Origin: JABDMH01 sp965223105
GTDB taxonomy: Bacteria; Bacteroidota; Bacteroidia; Chitinophagales; Saprospiraceae
DNA length: 64,000 nt
Reading direction: 5' to 3'
Assembly: GCA_965223105.1 (NCBI GenBank)
Contig: OZ244987.1
Location: 558,001-622,000, forward strand
The notes beneath the pieces were generated by a model. The model was given only the letters and a program-made list of their open reading frames with translations. It did no database searches and was not told the DNA's origin. This document shows, piece after piece, positions 37,509 to 47,733 of this stretch; the first letter of the stretch is position 1, and every line of letters begins with the position of its first letter. Made by a program: the position numbers and the translations under genes.

Positions 37509-38477
37509 ATGAAAGCAGCAATAACAACTAAAGCCGGAAACCCTGAGGTTATCGTAATAAGAGAAGTGGAAAGGCCAAAGGTAAAAATTGGATGGGTGCT
37601 TATCAAGGTCAAAGCATGCGGATTAAATAGATCTGAGCTCTTCACAAGAAGAGGAGATTCTCCCGGTGTTTTATTTCCGCGCATTCAGGGAATTGAATGC
37701 GTAGGAATTGTAGAGGAAGATCGATCTGGCACATACGAAAAAGGACAACGGGTGGCGGCTATAATGGGTGGTATGGGAAGATTCTTTGACGGAGGATATG
37801 CTGAATACGCCCTAGCACCATTGGAGATCATTTTTCCTTTCAAAAGTAGCTTGCCATGGGAAACCATTGGTGCCATTCCGGAAATGTTTCAAACAGTTTC
37901 AGGTTCGCTAAATCAAGCGCTTGAAATTCAGAAAGGCGAAACGCTACTAATTCGAGGAGGAACATCATCTATTGGGATGTTATCATGCCAACTTGCCAAG
38001 TCCAAGGGGCTAACTGTAATTTCAACGACCAGGAACCCGAGTAAGAAGCAAGCATTATTAGATAACGGCGTTGACCACATTGTAATAGATGATGGTAGCA
38101 TAGAAGAACAGGTCAGGAAAATTTACCCAAATGGTGTTAGCAAAGTACTAGAGCTGATTGGAACAAGAACTCTCAAGGATTCCTTGAAATGTATTGCAGC
38201 AAAAGGGATGGTATGCATGACAGGAATTTTAGGAAATGAATGGACAATGAAGGAATTTACGCCTATGGGAGATATCCCATCACTAGGAAGATTGACTGTA
38301 TACATGGGAGAATCAAAAAATCTATCTAAAGAATTGTTACAGGAGTTTATTGATGATGTAGAAGACGGGAAGATCAAATTAAATTTGGACAAAATCTTTC
38401 GACTTAGTGAAGTTGCAAAAGCTCATCAGTACATGGAAGATAATAAGGCCATGGGAAAGATTGTTATAATAACATAA
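37509..38477 (+). CDS. Quinone oxidoreductase-like MDR protein (zinc-free)
   Basis: A 322-residue medium-chain reductase: MKAAITTKAGNPEVIVIREVERP, GLNRSELFTRRGDSPGVLFPRIQGIECVGIV, FDGGYAEYALAP, and the NADPH motif LLIRGGTSSIGMLSCQLAKSKGL in AxxGxxG position. The catalytic and structural zinc Cys sets are missing, as in NADPH:quinone reductases. The C-terminal AKAHQYMEDNKAMGKIVI is typical of the group. It is single, with no operon partner. Base composition is more AT-rich than the upstream locus. Substrate unknown. Confidence 0.85.
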   Translation: MKAAITTKAGNPEVIVIREVERPKVKIGWVLIKVKACGLNRSELFTRRGDSPGVLFPRIQGIECVGIVEEDRSGTYEKGQRVAAIMGGMGRFFDGGYAEYALAPLEIIFPFKSSLPWETIGAIPEMFQTVSGSLNQALEIQKGETLLIRGGTSSIGMLSCQLAKSKGLTVISTTRNPSKKQALLDNGVDHIVIDDGSIEEQVRKIYPNGVSKVLELIGTRTLKDSLKCIAAKGMVCMTGILGNEWTMKEFTPMGDIPSLGRLTVYMGESKNLSKELLQEFIDDVEDGKIKLNLDKIFRLSEVAKAHQYMEDNKAMGKIVIIT

Positions 38478-38687
38478 AGACGCTCAACAAAACCTAAACT
38501 GCATTTAAACTAGTTTAGACACCGTTGTGAGAAATGAAAATCCAAGCCTATGGGTCTAAAATTAACGGTGACTGTTCAGGACTATGCCATTTGCCTGTTT
38601 CCATCTATTAAAAAGGGACAGACCTGATGCAGTCAAAGGCCACAGTGATGGAATTCTCGATTAGGTGCATCCAAAAATTAATTAGAG

Positions 38688-39054
38688 ATGAGATTTAGGA
38701 TAATCTGTGCTACTGTTTTCATCTTTTGTCTTTGGCAGACATTCTTGGGGCAAGATAGTGATTTAAGTTCCATGATCTCCGAGTTAGATGGAATTCAGAA
38801 GCCAATTAATGTCGAGGCTAGTGATAAAACAGATCTCCTTAACATGGATAGGCTGGCCTTCAAAAGATTCAAAAAACAAATGGCAAAGCCATTGTGTCCG
38901 AGCCACGAACGGGTTTTTAGGTACTCTTTACCAAGATTTATCGCTCACTTTTATACAAAGCGGTGGTTGACAAGCATTAGGTCCATCAGGTCCACAAAAG
39001 AATGACCCAGTAAATCCAAGACGGTATCTTAAGGTTAGCATGTCTTTTGGTTAG
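38688..39054 (+). pseudogene. Decayed gene with signal peptide and membrane-protein-like C-terminus
   Basis: It begins with a signal peptide (MRFRIICATVFIFCLWQTFLGQ), then continues for about 45 codons. The reading then appears to shift by +1: the second frame (FLGTLYQDLSLTFIQSGG) has a TGA at 38968-38970, perhaps from TGG, and then runs PRRYLKVSMSFG to TAG at 39052-39054, an ending like those of Bacteroidota outer-membrane beta barrels. A frameshift, a stop and a much shortened body point to a pseudogene. The family is not recognised. Its tail overlaps the 3' end of the sigma factor gene on the other strand. Confidence 0.45.
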
Positions 39055-39609
39055 ATTACTCGTCCTTAATTTTTTCAGTGCGCGGTACAAATGATTAGCT
39101 ACCACCTGATATGAGATGGACAGGGTATCGGCAATTTCGGGTAGACTTAAATCATGGTAATATTTAAGATAGATAATTTCCCTTTGCCGGGGTGGCAACT
39201 CATTGAGCAACTGCACGATCTTATCCTTGTTCTGATCAGATGACTCCTGATTAATCATGATCTCTTCTGGCCCAATGCTGAACAATATAGCTTGAGAAGA
39301 CTGCATTGAAGAGCGACGTTCAGTGTCGACTCTTTGGATGTCAATTTCTCGTAAGAGCCTTCTACGGTAAGAAGCGATCAGATAGGAGGTGATGTTGTCA
39401 ACTTGAACGGTAAGATTACCTCGGTTCTTTAAGAGATAAAGGAAAAAATCCTGGATGACATCTTTTACCAAGGCCTCATCGGGCACAAGTTTGAGGCCAT
39501 AGCGATAACAGATCGGATAGTAGTCGAAAAAAAGCTGGGCGAATGCTTCCTCATCTCCTGATGTGAAGGCTAGCCATAGTGCTGTCGGATCTCTTCTTTT
39601 CTCTAACAT
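38986..39609 (-). CDS. ECF RNA polymerase sigma factor
   Basis: A 207-residue ECF sigma factor. Region 2 is recognisable in FAQLFFDYYPICYRYGLKLVPDEALVKDVIQDFFLYLL, and region 4 in LNELPPRQREIIYLKYYHDLSLPEIADTLSISYQVVANHLYRALKKLR, a helix-turn-helix for -35 binding. A weakly hydrophobic tail (IPSWIYWVILLW) follows. It is divergent from the FecR anti-sigma gene (287 bp apart), the normal arrangement for sigma/anti-sigma/SusC signalling in Bacteroidota. It would activate the second PUL when substrate passes through the SusC at 41118. Confidence 0.93.
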   Translation of the reverse strand: MLEKRRDPTALWLAFTSGDEEAFAQLFFDYYPICYRYGLKLVPDEALVKDVIQDFFLYLLKNRGNLTVQVDNITSYLIASYRRRLLREIDIQRVDTERRSSMQSSQAILFSIGPEEIMINQESSDQNKDKIVQLLNELPPRQREIIYLKYYHDLSLPEIADTLSISYQVVANHLYRALKKLRTSNLTKRHANLKIPSWIYWVILLWT

Positions 39610-39896
39610 GTCCTTTTCTAATCACAAAGTGTACCCCAAGAAGATCTACTGAATTGCCAATTTAGAAAAAAAAATGAAGTCTTTCCTTGAGGGAATGGGA
39701 AACCATGGTAGCCATTCGTCTACACGGGCTTGAGACATTAGAGAATACCTTCCATTGGACCCACCAACCCCGGGTTAGTGTGGCCATGATTTTCGGTGAT
39801 CGTGATTTTTTTCTCAAATCTGGGTTAAAAAACTAGGGTTGCTCTACTCTACCTCTGTATATGACTTCATATTAGATACAATTACGAAGGCAAAGA

Positions 39897-40925
39897 ATGC
39901 AGCAAAAGGATTACCAAACTTTGAAAAGCCTGCTGTCCGATGAATCATTTTGCCGTTGGTTGATGAAAGGTAATGATGAGATAGATGCGGGCTGGGATGA
40001 ATGGTTGGCAGAGAATCAAGATAAACTGGAAATTGTCGATATGGCCAAACGGGTGATTGATGGCCCACCCTTTGAGTTTGAAAGAAGGGCACTGGATCTC
40101 GGGTTGGTTGCATCGGAGTGGACAAAGCTTAACGAAAAGTTACAAATCGAAAAATCAGCAGTAGAGGGACCCAAACCGTCGAGTAAAGCCATCCGGAGCA
40201 TTAGATTTTGGGGATGGCGATTGGTGGCATCGGTGGCATTTCTTGTGGTTCTGGGTTTTTTATTGCAGCAGTACGTTTTGAATCCTCTAGTGTCCCACCA
40301 AACACCGTTTGGTAAGCAACTGAATCTCGTATTGATGGATGGGACTGTGGTGGATCTGAACGCCAATTCAAAATTGACCTATCGTAAGCATAATCCTCGG
40401 AGAGTATGGCTTGATGGTGAGGCTTTTTTTAGTGTAAAGCAGAAGCTGGCTACCGGTGAGAAATTCCAGGTGATCACCAACGACCTTACGGTTGAGGTGT
40501 TGGGAACTGCTTTCAATGTGGTAGAAAAGGAATACCGTACGGAAGTGATCCTGGAGGAGGGGAGCATCAAATTGAATCTAAAGCGGGATTTTGAAAAAGA
40601 ACTATTGATGCAACCGGGTGAATTGATAGCTTTTTCAGCGAAAACCAAGGATAAGGTGGAAAAGCGTGCAGTGGAGTCAGAGCCGTTGACTTCATGGAGA
40701 GATGGGGTGCTCTTATTTGAAGATGTGCCGGTGGTTGTGGTGATGGAAAGAATCGAGGAGGTATACGGTTGGCGACCAGTGTACAATGACGAAAAATTAA
40801 AAACGAGAAATATTTCAACACCAGTGCCGTCTAATGATCTGGAAAGTACGTTGGCTCTACTGAGTAAAGCGATCGGCATTAAGATAGTTAAAGTGCCCGA
40901 AGACAAGGTGCTATTATTGCACTGA
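39897..40925 (+). CDS. FecR-family anti-sigma factor
   Basis: A 342-residue protein with a cytoplasmic N-terminal part (FCRWLMKGNDEIDAGWDEWLAENQ, the anti-sigma segment), one membrane helix (about 105-125, VASVAFLVVLGFLLQQYVL), and the periplasmic FecR domain: VLMDGTVVDLNANSKLTY, RVWLDGEAFFSV, FQVITNDLTVEVLGTAFNV. A C-terminal STN-contacting domain (LFEDVPVVVVMERIEEVYGWRP) follows. It should hold the divergent sigma factor inactive until signalled by the SusC encoded 192 bp downstream, which carries the matching STN domain. Confidence 0.93.
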   Translation: MQQKDYQTLKSLLSDESFCRWLMKGNDEIDAGWDEWLAENQDKLEIVDMAKRVIDGPPFEFERRALDLGLVASEWTKLNEKLQIEKSAVEGPKPSSKAIRSIRFWGWRLVASVAFLVVLGFLLQQYVLNPLVSHQTPFGKQLNLVLMDGTVVDLNANSKLTYRKHNPRRVWLDGEAFFSVKQKLATGEKFQVITNDLTVEVLGTAFNVVEKEYRTEVILEEGSIKLNLKRDFEKELLMQPGELIAFSAKTKDKVEKRAVESEPLTSWRDGVLLFEDVPVVVVMERIEEVYGWRPVYNDEKLKTRNISTPVPSNDLESTLALLSKAIGIKIVKVPEDKVLLLH

Positions 40926-41117
40926 TCTGTCATTAGAGGTGGGTTGTAAATGGATTTGATGAGATTAATGTGATTATTAAAGTTAATGTGATTATGCCTA
41001 ATACTGGATATAGCATTCTACTGATGCGAACCCGGATATCTTCTATGGGCTGAAAGATTACACCTGGAAACAGGTGTGCGGAGCAATTTTTTTGTAATTA
41101 AAAAAAACATAGTGACG

Positions 41118-44100
41118 ATGAAAAAAAATATATGGTTGCGCACACATATGATTGTTCTGATATGTGTTGCTCTTCTTTCCCATCATAGGAGCATGGCAAA
41201 CAACCCAGTTTGGTTGGGAGAGGAAATTTTACTTACCAAGGCTTTGGATCATCTTAGTGAGCAATACGAAGTGTTTTTTGCCTACGATGCTGATTTATTA
41301 CGCAATATAATGGTAGATGCAGAATTTGGAAAATATAGGTCGCTGGAAGAAGCAGTCTCAGGGCTATTGGTTCAGGCCGATCTTAAATATGATCTTATCG
41401 GAGTGCACTATTGCGTGATTTTCAGGGATACTAAAAAAGGCAACCGCACTAAGAAAAAATTGGAGCGTAGAATCCGGCAGATCGAAGCACTGGAACAAAA
41501 AGGTGAATTCAGTCTGCAAAGGAGAGGAACAATCGGCAAAGGAGAAATTCCCTTGCAGGCGGTAGCGCGTGGTTATATGGAGCTAATGAAACCCATCGAT
41601 GGGGTGGTTACCGACGAGGAAGGTCAGCCCTTGGTAGGTGCTACCGTACAAATCAAAGGTACGACCACTGGCATCACCACCGACGTGGATGGCAGGTTTA
41701 GCTTATCAGCAGATGATGGTGCCGTACTTGTGATTTCTTATCTGGGATATGTGACGCAAGAGGTAGTGGTAGGAAGTGAAACGAGTATTCAAATTCAGAT
41801 GGTTTCAGAGGCAACACAGTTGGAAGACGTTTTGGTGATCGCTTATGGAGCACAAAAGAGGCAGGACGTCACCGGTGCGATTGGCTCTGTAAATAGTGAC
41901 GACTTTAATCGAGGTGTTGTGGCCAATCCCGGACAACTTCTTCAAGGTAAAGTGGCGGGTGTAAATGTGACGGCTGTTAGTGGCGAACCAGGAGCTGCCC
42001 AAAATGTGATCATCCGGGGTATAGGCAGCTTGCGTGCTGGAACTACACCTCTGTACGTCATTGATGGTTTTGTGATTGACAATGCTTCGACGGGTGTTGC
42101 TACGAATCCCCTAAACTTTATCAGCCCACAAGACATTCAGTCGATAAATGTTTTAAAAGACGCTTCAGCTACCGCACTTTATGGTGCCAGGGCAGCAAAT
42201 GGCGTGGTGGTTATCACCACCAAGAAAGGGCAAACGGGTAAGACAGAAATGAACCTTTCCGTGTCGACGGCATGGTCATCCCTGGCTAACAAAATCGATG
42301 TCTTTAGTGCCGACGAGTTTCGCAGGCAGGTACCTGCCATTGGTGGCAGTTTGTTCGATGCAGGCGCCAATACAGATTGGCAGGATGAACTGACCCAGAC
42401 CGGTGTTTCCAACCGAGCTCATCTGTCTATGAGCGGAGCGGCCAGTGAAAGATTCACCTACTTTATTTCAGCAGGTTATGACAATCAAGAAGGCATTTTT
42501 AATAACAGTAATCTGGAGCGTTCTTCAGGCCGTGTAAACTTAAGTCAATCAGCACTAAACGGCAGGCTAAAAATCGACTATAACCTCACGGGTGCGCGAA
42601 CAGTAAATAATCGACCTGATGCTCGTGCCATGACCTTGGAGATGTTGCGCCTGAATCCCACAATTCCGGTATCTACAAATGGTGAAGCTACGCTGCTTGA
42701 TGAAATATTAAACCCCAAAATAAGGGAGACCATTTACACGGACGAGGCCAACAACAACCGGATATTAGCCAATATCTCTCCTTCTATTGAAATTGTGAGG
42801 GGCTTTAATTATAAGCTAAACCTGGGTGTTGACTATTCCACCACGGACCGGATCGTTCAATTTGAGCCCTATGCACTACTGGAGGGCTTTGAACTGGGGT
42901 CGTTAACATCTATTGCGGCCCGGAACAATAATCGACTTGTTGAAAATACCCTTACCTATAACCTCGATCAAGGCGCCCATGGTTTCATTTTCCTTGCTGG
43001 TCACTCTTATCAGAAAACCTTTGAGCACCAGAGGCGATTTGATCTAACCAGTTTTGCTGATAACGGAATCGAACCCAGATATCAGGATCAGATAAGCACC
43101 CAGGAACAGCCTACTAACTTCAATACTTTTGCCTTCGAAAACGAATTGCAGTCATTTTTTGGACGAGTGAACTACGGATATGCTGATAAATATTTGTTGA
43201 CCTTGACCCTGCGTGCAGATGGATCTTCAAAGTTTGGGGAGAACAACAAATATGGGTATTTCCCTTCCCTGGCTGCAGGCTGGAATATCACCAGTGAGGA
43301 TTTCATGAGCGGGAGTGTATTTAACAATTTGAAATTGCGAGCCAGTTGGGGTCAAACCGGAAATCAGGAGATTCCTTCTAAGATAACACAAGCAAGCTTT
43401 ATTGAAAGTAAATCGGAAAATGATACCTATCCCCTGGATCCCAATGCGACGACATTGGATGACTATCCCTTTGGAACCATATTTACCCGATTGGCGAACC
43501 CCGATATACAGTGGGAGGTCTCTACACAGACCAACATTGGTATCGATTTCGGTCTATACGACTACAAGCTCACAGGAACTTTCGATTTCTTCAACAAGCA
43601 GTCGGAAAACGTATTACTTGAGGTAGTTCCTGCTGATCCCATTCAGCCTACCGCCACCTTCTGGACCAATGTACCCGACATGGTAATCAAGAACACGGGC
43701 TTCGAATTGTCGCTGGATTACAACAGTGGAGACCGCGGGGAATTCAGTTACAATATTGGAGGCAATGTGGCGTACACCGATAATGTGGTAGAAAATTCTC
43801 CATTTGCAGTTTTGACTACTGGTGCGGCTCAAGGGGCAGGACAAACTGGAGCCACGATCAACGGGTACTTGAATGGAGAAGCCATTGGATCCTTTTATAT
43901 GAAGGAGTTCGCCGGCATTGGAGAAGATGGATTAAACACTTTCAAAGATCAGAACGGAGATGGTCAAGTGCTGGAGAATGACCGCATTGTCGTGGGGAAA
44001 GCCCTGCCTGACTTCCTGTATGCATTTTACGCAAACCTAGGGTACAAAAAACTTAATCTCAGCCTGAATTTTAATGGTGTAGCAGGAAACGATATCTATA

Positions 44101-44486
44101 ACCATACTACGATGACTATCTTCAATCGTGGTGATTTGGCATCTTCATTCAACACTACAGATTTTGCCGTACAATTTGATAATGAAGCCATCACTAATTC
44201 TAATGAAGTGTCTACCCGCTATCTGGAAAATGGCAGCTATCTGCGATTGAACAATGCTACCATATCCTATACCATTCTTTCCTCTGACATCGGGGTGGGA
44301 GACTGGTTTTCAAGCATCAATATTTCCCTTACAGGTCAAAACTTATTCACCATTACCGACTATTCGGGCTTTGATCCTGAGGTAAATACCGGCAACTCAA
44401 TTGGCGGTATCCAAACTTTTGGGATTGACCGTTTCACCTATCCCTCTGCACGAACCTTTTTATTGGGCCTAGATGTATCATTTTAA
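41118..44486 (+). CDS. SusC-family TonB-dependent transducer with STN signalling domain
   Basis: Started at 41118 (MKKNIWLRTHMIVLICVALL, a signal peptide); an upstream ATG at 41076 adds 14 residues with no signal character. The 1122-residue protein has an STN domain (about 30-95, ALDHLSEQYEVFFAYDADLLRN), a basic linker, a CarboxypepD_reg-like domain (about 155-235, GVVTDEEGQPLVGATVQIKG), the plug (NVLKDASATALYGARAANG) and a barrel ending LLGLDVSF. The STN domain makes it a transducer: it imports a glycan and signals through FecR and the ECF sigma factor just upstream. The SusD gene follows after 11 bp. Confidence 0.95.
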   Translation: MKKNIWLRTHMIVLICVALLSHHRSMANNPVWLGEEILLTKALDHLSEQYEVFFAYDADLLRNIMVDAEFGKYRSLEEAVSGLLVQADLKYDLIGVHYCVIFRDTKKGNRTKKKLERRIRQIEALEQKGEFSLQRRGTIGKGEIPLQAVARGYMELMKPIDGVVTDEEGQPLVGATVQIKGTTTGITTDVDGRFSLSADDGAVLVISYLGYVTQEVVVGSETSIQIQMVSEATQLEDVLVIAYGAQKRQDVTGAIGSVNSDDFNRGVVANPGQLLQGKVAGVNVTAVSGEPGAAQNVIIRGIGSLRAGTTPLYVIDGFVIDNASTGVATNPLNFISPQDIQSINVLKDASATALYGARAANGVVVITTKKGQTGKTEMNLSVSTAWSSLANKIDVFSADEFRRQVPAIGGSLFDAGANTDWQDELTQTGVSNRAHLSMSGAASERFTYFISAGYDNQEGIFNNSNLERSSGRVNLSQSALNGRLKIDYNLTGARTVNNRPDARAMTLEMLRLNPTIPVSTNGEATLLDEILNPKIRETIYTDEANNNRILANISPSIEIVRGFNYKLNLGVDYSTTDRIVQFEPYALLEGFELGSLTSIAARNNNRLVENTLTYNLDQGAHGFIFLAGHSYQKTFEHQRRFDLTSFADNGIEPRYQDQISTQEQPTNFNTFAFENELQSFFGRVNYGYADKYLLTLTLRADGSSKFGENNKYGYFPSLAAGWNITSEDFMSGSVFNNLKLRASWGQTGNQEIPSKITQASFIESKSENDTYPLDPNATTLDDYPFGTIFTRLANPDIQWEVSTQTNIGIDFGLYDYKLTGTFDFFNKQSENVLLEVVPADPIQPTATFWTNVPDMVIKNTGFELSLDYNSGDRGEFSYNIGGNVAYTDNVVENSPFAVLTTGAAQGAGQTGATINGYLNGEAIGSFYMKEFAGIGEDGLNTFKDQNGDGQVLENDRIVVGKALPDFLYAFYANLGYKKLNLSLNFNGVAGNDIYNHTTMTIFNRGDLASSFNTTDFAVQFDNEAITNSNEVSTRYLENGSYLRLNNATISYTILSSDIGVGDWFSSINISLTGQNLFTITDYSGFDPEVNTGNSIGGIQTFGIDRFTYPSARTFLLGLDVSF

Positions 44487-44497
44487 AATAGCGCATC

Positions 44498-46240
44498 ATG
44501 AAAAAAATAACGATAATCTATTTAGCCGTTTTCATTCTGTTTCAATGGAATTGCACCGATCTGGAGGAAGAGGTGCTAGATGAATCGCTTTCTGGAGCGG
44601 GTTTGGCGGAAACAGTCAGTGGGACGATTGCTCCAGCATATGGACAGGTCTCCTGGACCTGGCGACACACCAATTATTATGGATTACAACTGATTGCCTC
44701 AGACGAAGCGATCCTTCCTTTCCGGGGAGGCACTGACTGGTTTGATGGCGGAAAATTTCTGGATGCACATCGACATTCCATAACCTCAGGCAATGATCTG
44801 GTCGGGAGTTCGTGGAATGAGCTCACAAAGAACATTTCGAGAACTGTCTCTGCAATTGAAGTTCTGACCCCATTAGCCGAGAATGGAGATACTGAGGCAG
44901 AAGGTGCTTTGTATGAAATGCGTGCGCTCCGGGCCTATCTCAATATGTTGACCCTGGATAGTTGGGGATTGGTTTTTCAGAAGGAGACTTCAGACGAACT
45001 ATCTGTTATATTGCGGGGAGCTGATGCCATTGCTTATATTCAGAATGAGCTTCTGTCGGTAGTAGATCTCATAAATACGAACAGAGGACCAGGCCGACTT
45101 ACACAAGCCGCAGTATGGGGCTTCTTAGCCAGATTGCATTTGAATGCTGCAGTATACCGGGATCCATACGGTACACCTGACTTCAGCACAGATGATATGA
45201 ACAAGGTGATCGAGTATACCGATAATATTATTAACTCGGGGCAGTTTCAATTATCACCTGAATATTTTGATTTATTTAATGACGACAATAATTCAAATAG
45301 TGAATTAATCTTTGCCTTGGATCAAAGAGGTGTCCTCAGGCGAGAACACAGTCGATGGGCCTATTGGTCGATGCCAGGTTCGTTGTTCCCCAGACCTGAA
45401 TTCCCAAGTGCCGATGGTACAGATGGCCCCGCTATTACCTCTGACTTCTACCAGACCTGGGTAGATGCCTATGGAGATACGGATCCTGCTGAGGCAGACG
45501 CCCGTTTTTTCCAAAAGAATGTGCAGGTTCCTGAAGGGATCCAAGATCTGACGGGATTATCTCCTCTAAATGATGAAGATAATTTTTATTGTGTGGTTCC
45601 CGAAGAATTTGAGATCGATCGAGGTATCATCAGGGGTATTCCCTGGGGACCAAGGAAAGGTCCGGATGGTCAATTTCTCACTTGCGATGGCGGCGTGAGA
45701 ATCTATCCGGTAAAACAGATCAAGGGCAATGGTCCGGATAAGGATGTAGGGTATGTCAACCTCACCTTAACCATAGATTTTACCAACGAAGGAAGACTGC
45801 ACCACGCTGGCTACCGCGTGTCCAAATATCAGTTTAGCCGCACCTCACCAAATGGGAATAACTTTAGCAGTGTGGATTTGGTCATTATGCGATTGGCAGA
45901 AATTTATTTGATGCGTGCCGAAGCCAAATTGAGAAGTGGCGACAACACGGGAGCATTACAGGATGTGAATACGGTGAGAACATCACGCACCGCCCGTCCG
46001 GATCAGACGCCGCCGGCATTAACTGAAATTGATCTGGATATTTTATTTCGTGAGCGTGGCTTTGAGCTGTATTGGGAAGGGTTTCGTAGAGGTGACCAGA
46101 TCCGATTTGGAAAGTACGAAGATACCTGGACTGAAAAGTCAAGTACCGATGTAAATAAGCGATTGTTCCCCATACCTCAGAGTGCCATTGACGGAGCTTC
46201 TAATGTGGAAGGGTTTTTGGCACAAAATCCAGGGTATTAA
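44498..46240 (+). CDS. SusD/RagB-family surface glycan-binding lipoprotein
   Basis: A 580-residue lipoprotein (FILFQWNC, Cys19). It shows the SusD features EMRALRAYLNMLTLDSWGLVF, AAVWGFLARLHLNAAVY, VIMRLAEIYLMRAEAKLRSGDNTGALQDVNTVR and FRERGFELYWEGFRRGDQIRFGKY, and ends LFPIPQSAIDGASN...FLAQNPGY. It is longer than the SusD at 2728 and only distantly similar, so a different glycan is bound. It is coupled to the SusC 11 bp upstream. Confidence 0.95.
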   Translation: MKKITIIYLAVFILFQWNCTDLEEEVLDESLSGAGLAETVSGTIAPAYGQVSWTWRHTNYYGLQLIASDEAILPFRGGTDWFDGGKFLDAHRHSITSGNDLVGSSWNELTKNISRTVSAIEVLTPLAENGDTEAEGALYEMRALRAYLNMLTLDSWGLVFQKETSDELSVILRGADAIAYIQNELLSVVDLINTNRGPGRLTQAAVWGFLARLHLNAAVYRDPYGTPDFSTDDMNKVIEYTDNIINSGQFQLSPEYFDLFNDDNNSNSELIFALDQRGVLRREHSRWAYWSMPGSLFPRPEFPSADGTDGPAITSDFYQTWVDAYGDTDPAEADARFFQKNVQVPEGIQDLTGLSPLNDEDNFYCVVPEEFEIDRGIIRGIPWGPRKGPDGQFLTCDGGVRIYPVKQIKGNGPDKDVGYVNLTLTIDFTNEGRLHHAGYRVSKYQFSRTSPNGNNFSSVDLVIMRLAEIYLMRAEAKLRSGDNTGALQDVNTVRTSRTARPDQTPPALTEIDLDILFRERGFELYWEGFRRGDQIRFGKYEDTWTEKSSTDVNKRLFPIPQSAIDGASNVEGFLAQNPGY

Positions 46241-46523
46241 TGACTTATGCCTGAGGTACTTTTTTGCAAGTAATCCATATCTAGTATCGGTAGCTTGTCT
46301 ATGGCAATTTTAGTGCACCGAGACATTGAGGCGTAGCTATGCATCATCTTATCTCATCAATCAGTAGGAAATCGTAATCCAGTACTTTTGCCTGAATATT
46401 TCGGCTTCTACTAATTACGAACTAGGCAGAGCTTCTCGAGACCTCCTTTTCCCGAATGGCTGGTGGGACTGGCAATGGTATACTTGTAACCAAAAATCTT
46501 GCGTGTTATCAAATAGTATATTA

Positions 46524-47228
46524 TTACTTCAGGCCAGCATGTATCAACTTTGCTATTGCCCGGTAGCCGGCTCGATTTGGATGAACCCCATCTTCTTCGG
46601 TAAATAGTTCTGGCCGGTGATCAAGTGGAGTATTGAGATCAATTAATTCGATTTTTTTCTCCCTGGCTACCCTCTGAATTTCCACAATGAATGCTTGAAG
46701 CCTGGGCTTTCTCAAGGTGAGCCCCTGATGACGAGAAAGGCTTAAGCCAGGTGTTTCCAAGACCATCGGTGATGGAGTACATATCCAGACGCGAGGATCT
46801 GAGGGAAGGGAACGCAAAGTATCAATGAGATCAAGATAATCGGGGTAAAACTCATCCTTAAATTCCCAGCACCTTCGATCACCGCAGGTACCCTCACCAC
46901 AAGTGTCATTCGTGCCCAGACTAACGACGACGATATCAGGTTTGACATCTCTAATTTGGGAAATCATATTCCAAACGGTGGGTTGGCCCTTCCGAATAAG
47001 GGTGCAGCCACCGAGGCCCAAGTTTACGACATGGTACTGATCTCCAAGCATTTGCTGTAGTTGTGCCGGATAGGAATCTGTGGCTGGATCTTCAAGCCGG
47101 GCGCCAAAGGTAATACTGTCACCCACACAAGCAACAATTGTTTTATCCCCTTGATCACCATTTATTGTGAGTAAACTGAGAAGGAACAGTACAATGGAGG
47201 AAAATGGGTTAGAAAAAAGAACGGCCAT
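46524..47228 (-). CDS. Secreted GDSL/SGNH-family esterase
   Basis: The start at 47228 (MAVLFSNPFSSIVLFLLSLLTINGDQ) gives a signal-like N-terminus; the frame opens 12 codons earlier. All four SGNH blocks are present: VACVGDSITFG (Ser), VVNLGLGGCT (Gly), VVVSLGTNDTCG (Asn), and EEDGVHPNRAGYRAIA (Asp, His). The protein is 234 residues. Such enzymes in PULs are often carbohydrate esterases removing acetyl or other acyl groups, so deacylation of the imported glycan is likely. It is encoded on the opposite strand to SusC/SusD, and the 283 bp between them holds no gene. Confidence 0.88.
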   Translation of the reverse strand: MAVLFSNPFSSIVLFLLSLLTINGDQGDKTIVACVGDSITFGARLEDPATDSYPAQLQQMLGDQYHVVNLGLGGCTLIRKGQPTVWNMISQIRDVKPDIVVVSLGTNDTCGEGTCGDRRCWEFKDEFYPDYLDLIDTLRSLPSDPRVWICTPSPMVLETPGLSLSRHQGLTLRKPRLQAFIVEIQRVAREKKIELIDLNTPLDHRPELFTEEDGVHPNRAGYRAIAKLIHAGLK

Positions 47229-47264
47229 GATAATATCGATCAATTGTGCACCATAATGTATCAA

Positions 47265-47733
47265 TAATTCAATGATAGTGCACCCACAAGATGCTCAGCT
47301 ATAGCGCAATATACATCAAATGGCCAGATACTCAACGTAACGATCGGTCTTGAGAGAGCCATGAAGGCAAAAGAATACCTGTCTGATTGCATCAATTCGT
47401 TTCAGCGAAATAATGGTTCTTTCCATGAATGAGCTCATCATTAAGCGGGTGATTGGAATAACTTTAGGAGTGCTCTGGTGCCTGCATCCTAAGCCCATGT
47501 TTGATCCTTTTTTTGTAGTTCGATAATTTGCACTTACTGGGGTTCATTTCATATAAGGGTGATTTGTAGCAATTGAGTGTGGCCAAAGGAATTGCCTAAA
47601 AGTGCAGTAATCTTAGTGTCGAGTCAAAGATCAGAATGTTCTCAAGAGGGACGTTGAGACCACCGGAAAGTCCTAATGGAAAAGAAAGAAATCATATGAT
47701 CACCAAAATCAGAAATCCGTTGTCCTTTTTTCA
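47265..47733. other. Intergenic region between GDSL esterase and GH116
   Basis: About 470 bp with no supportable gene; short frames on both strands lack family features. The GH116 gene ends at its right edge, so this is the 3' flank of that gene and the upstream region of the esterase. Confidence 0.5.
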
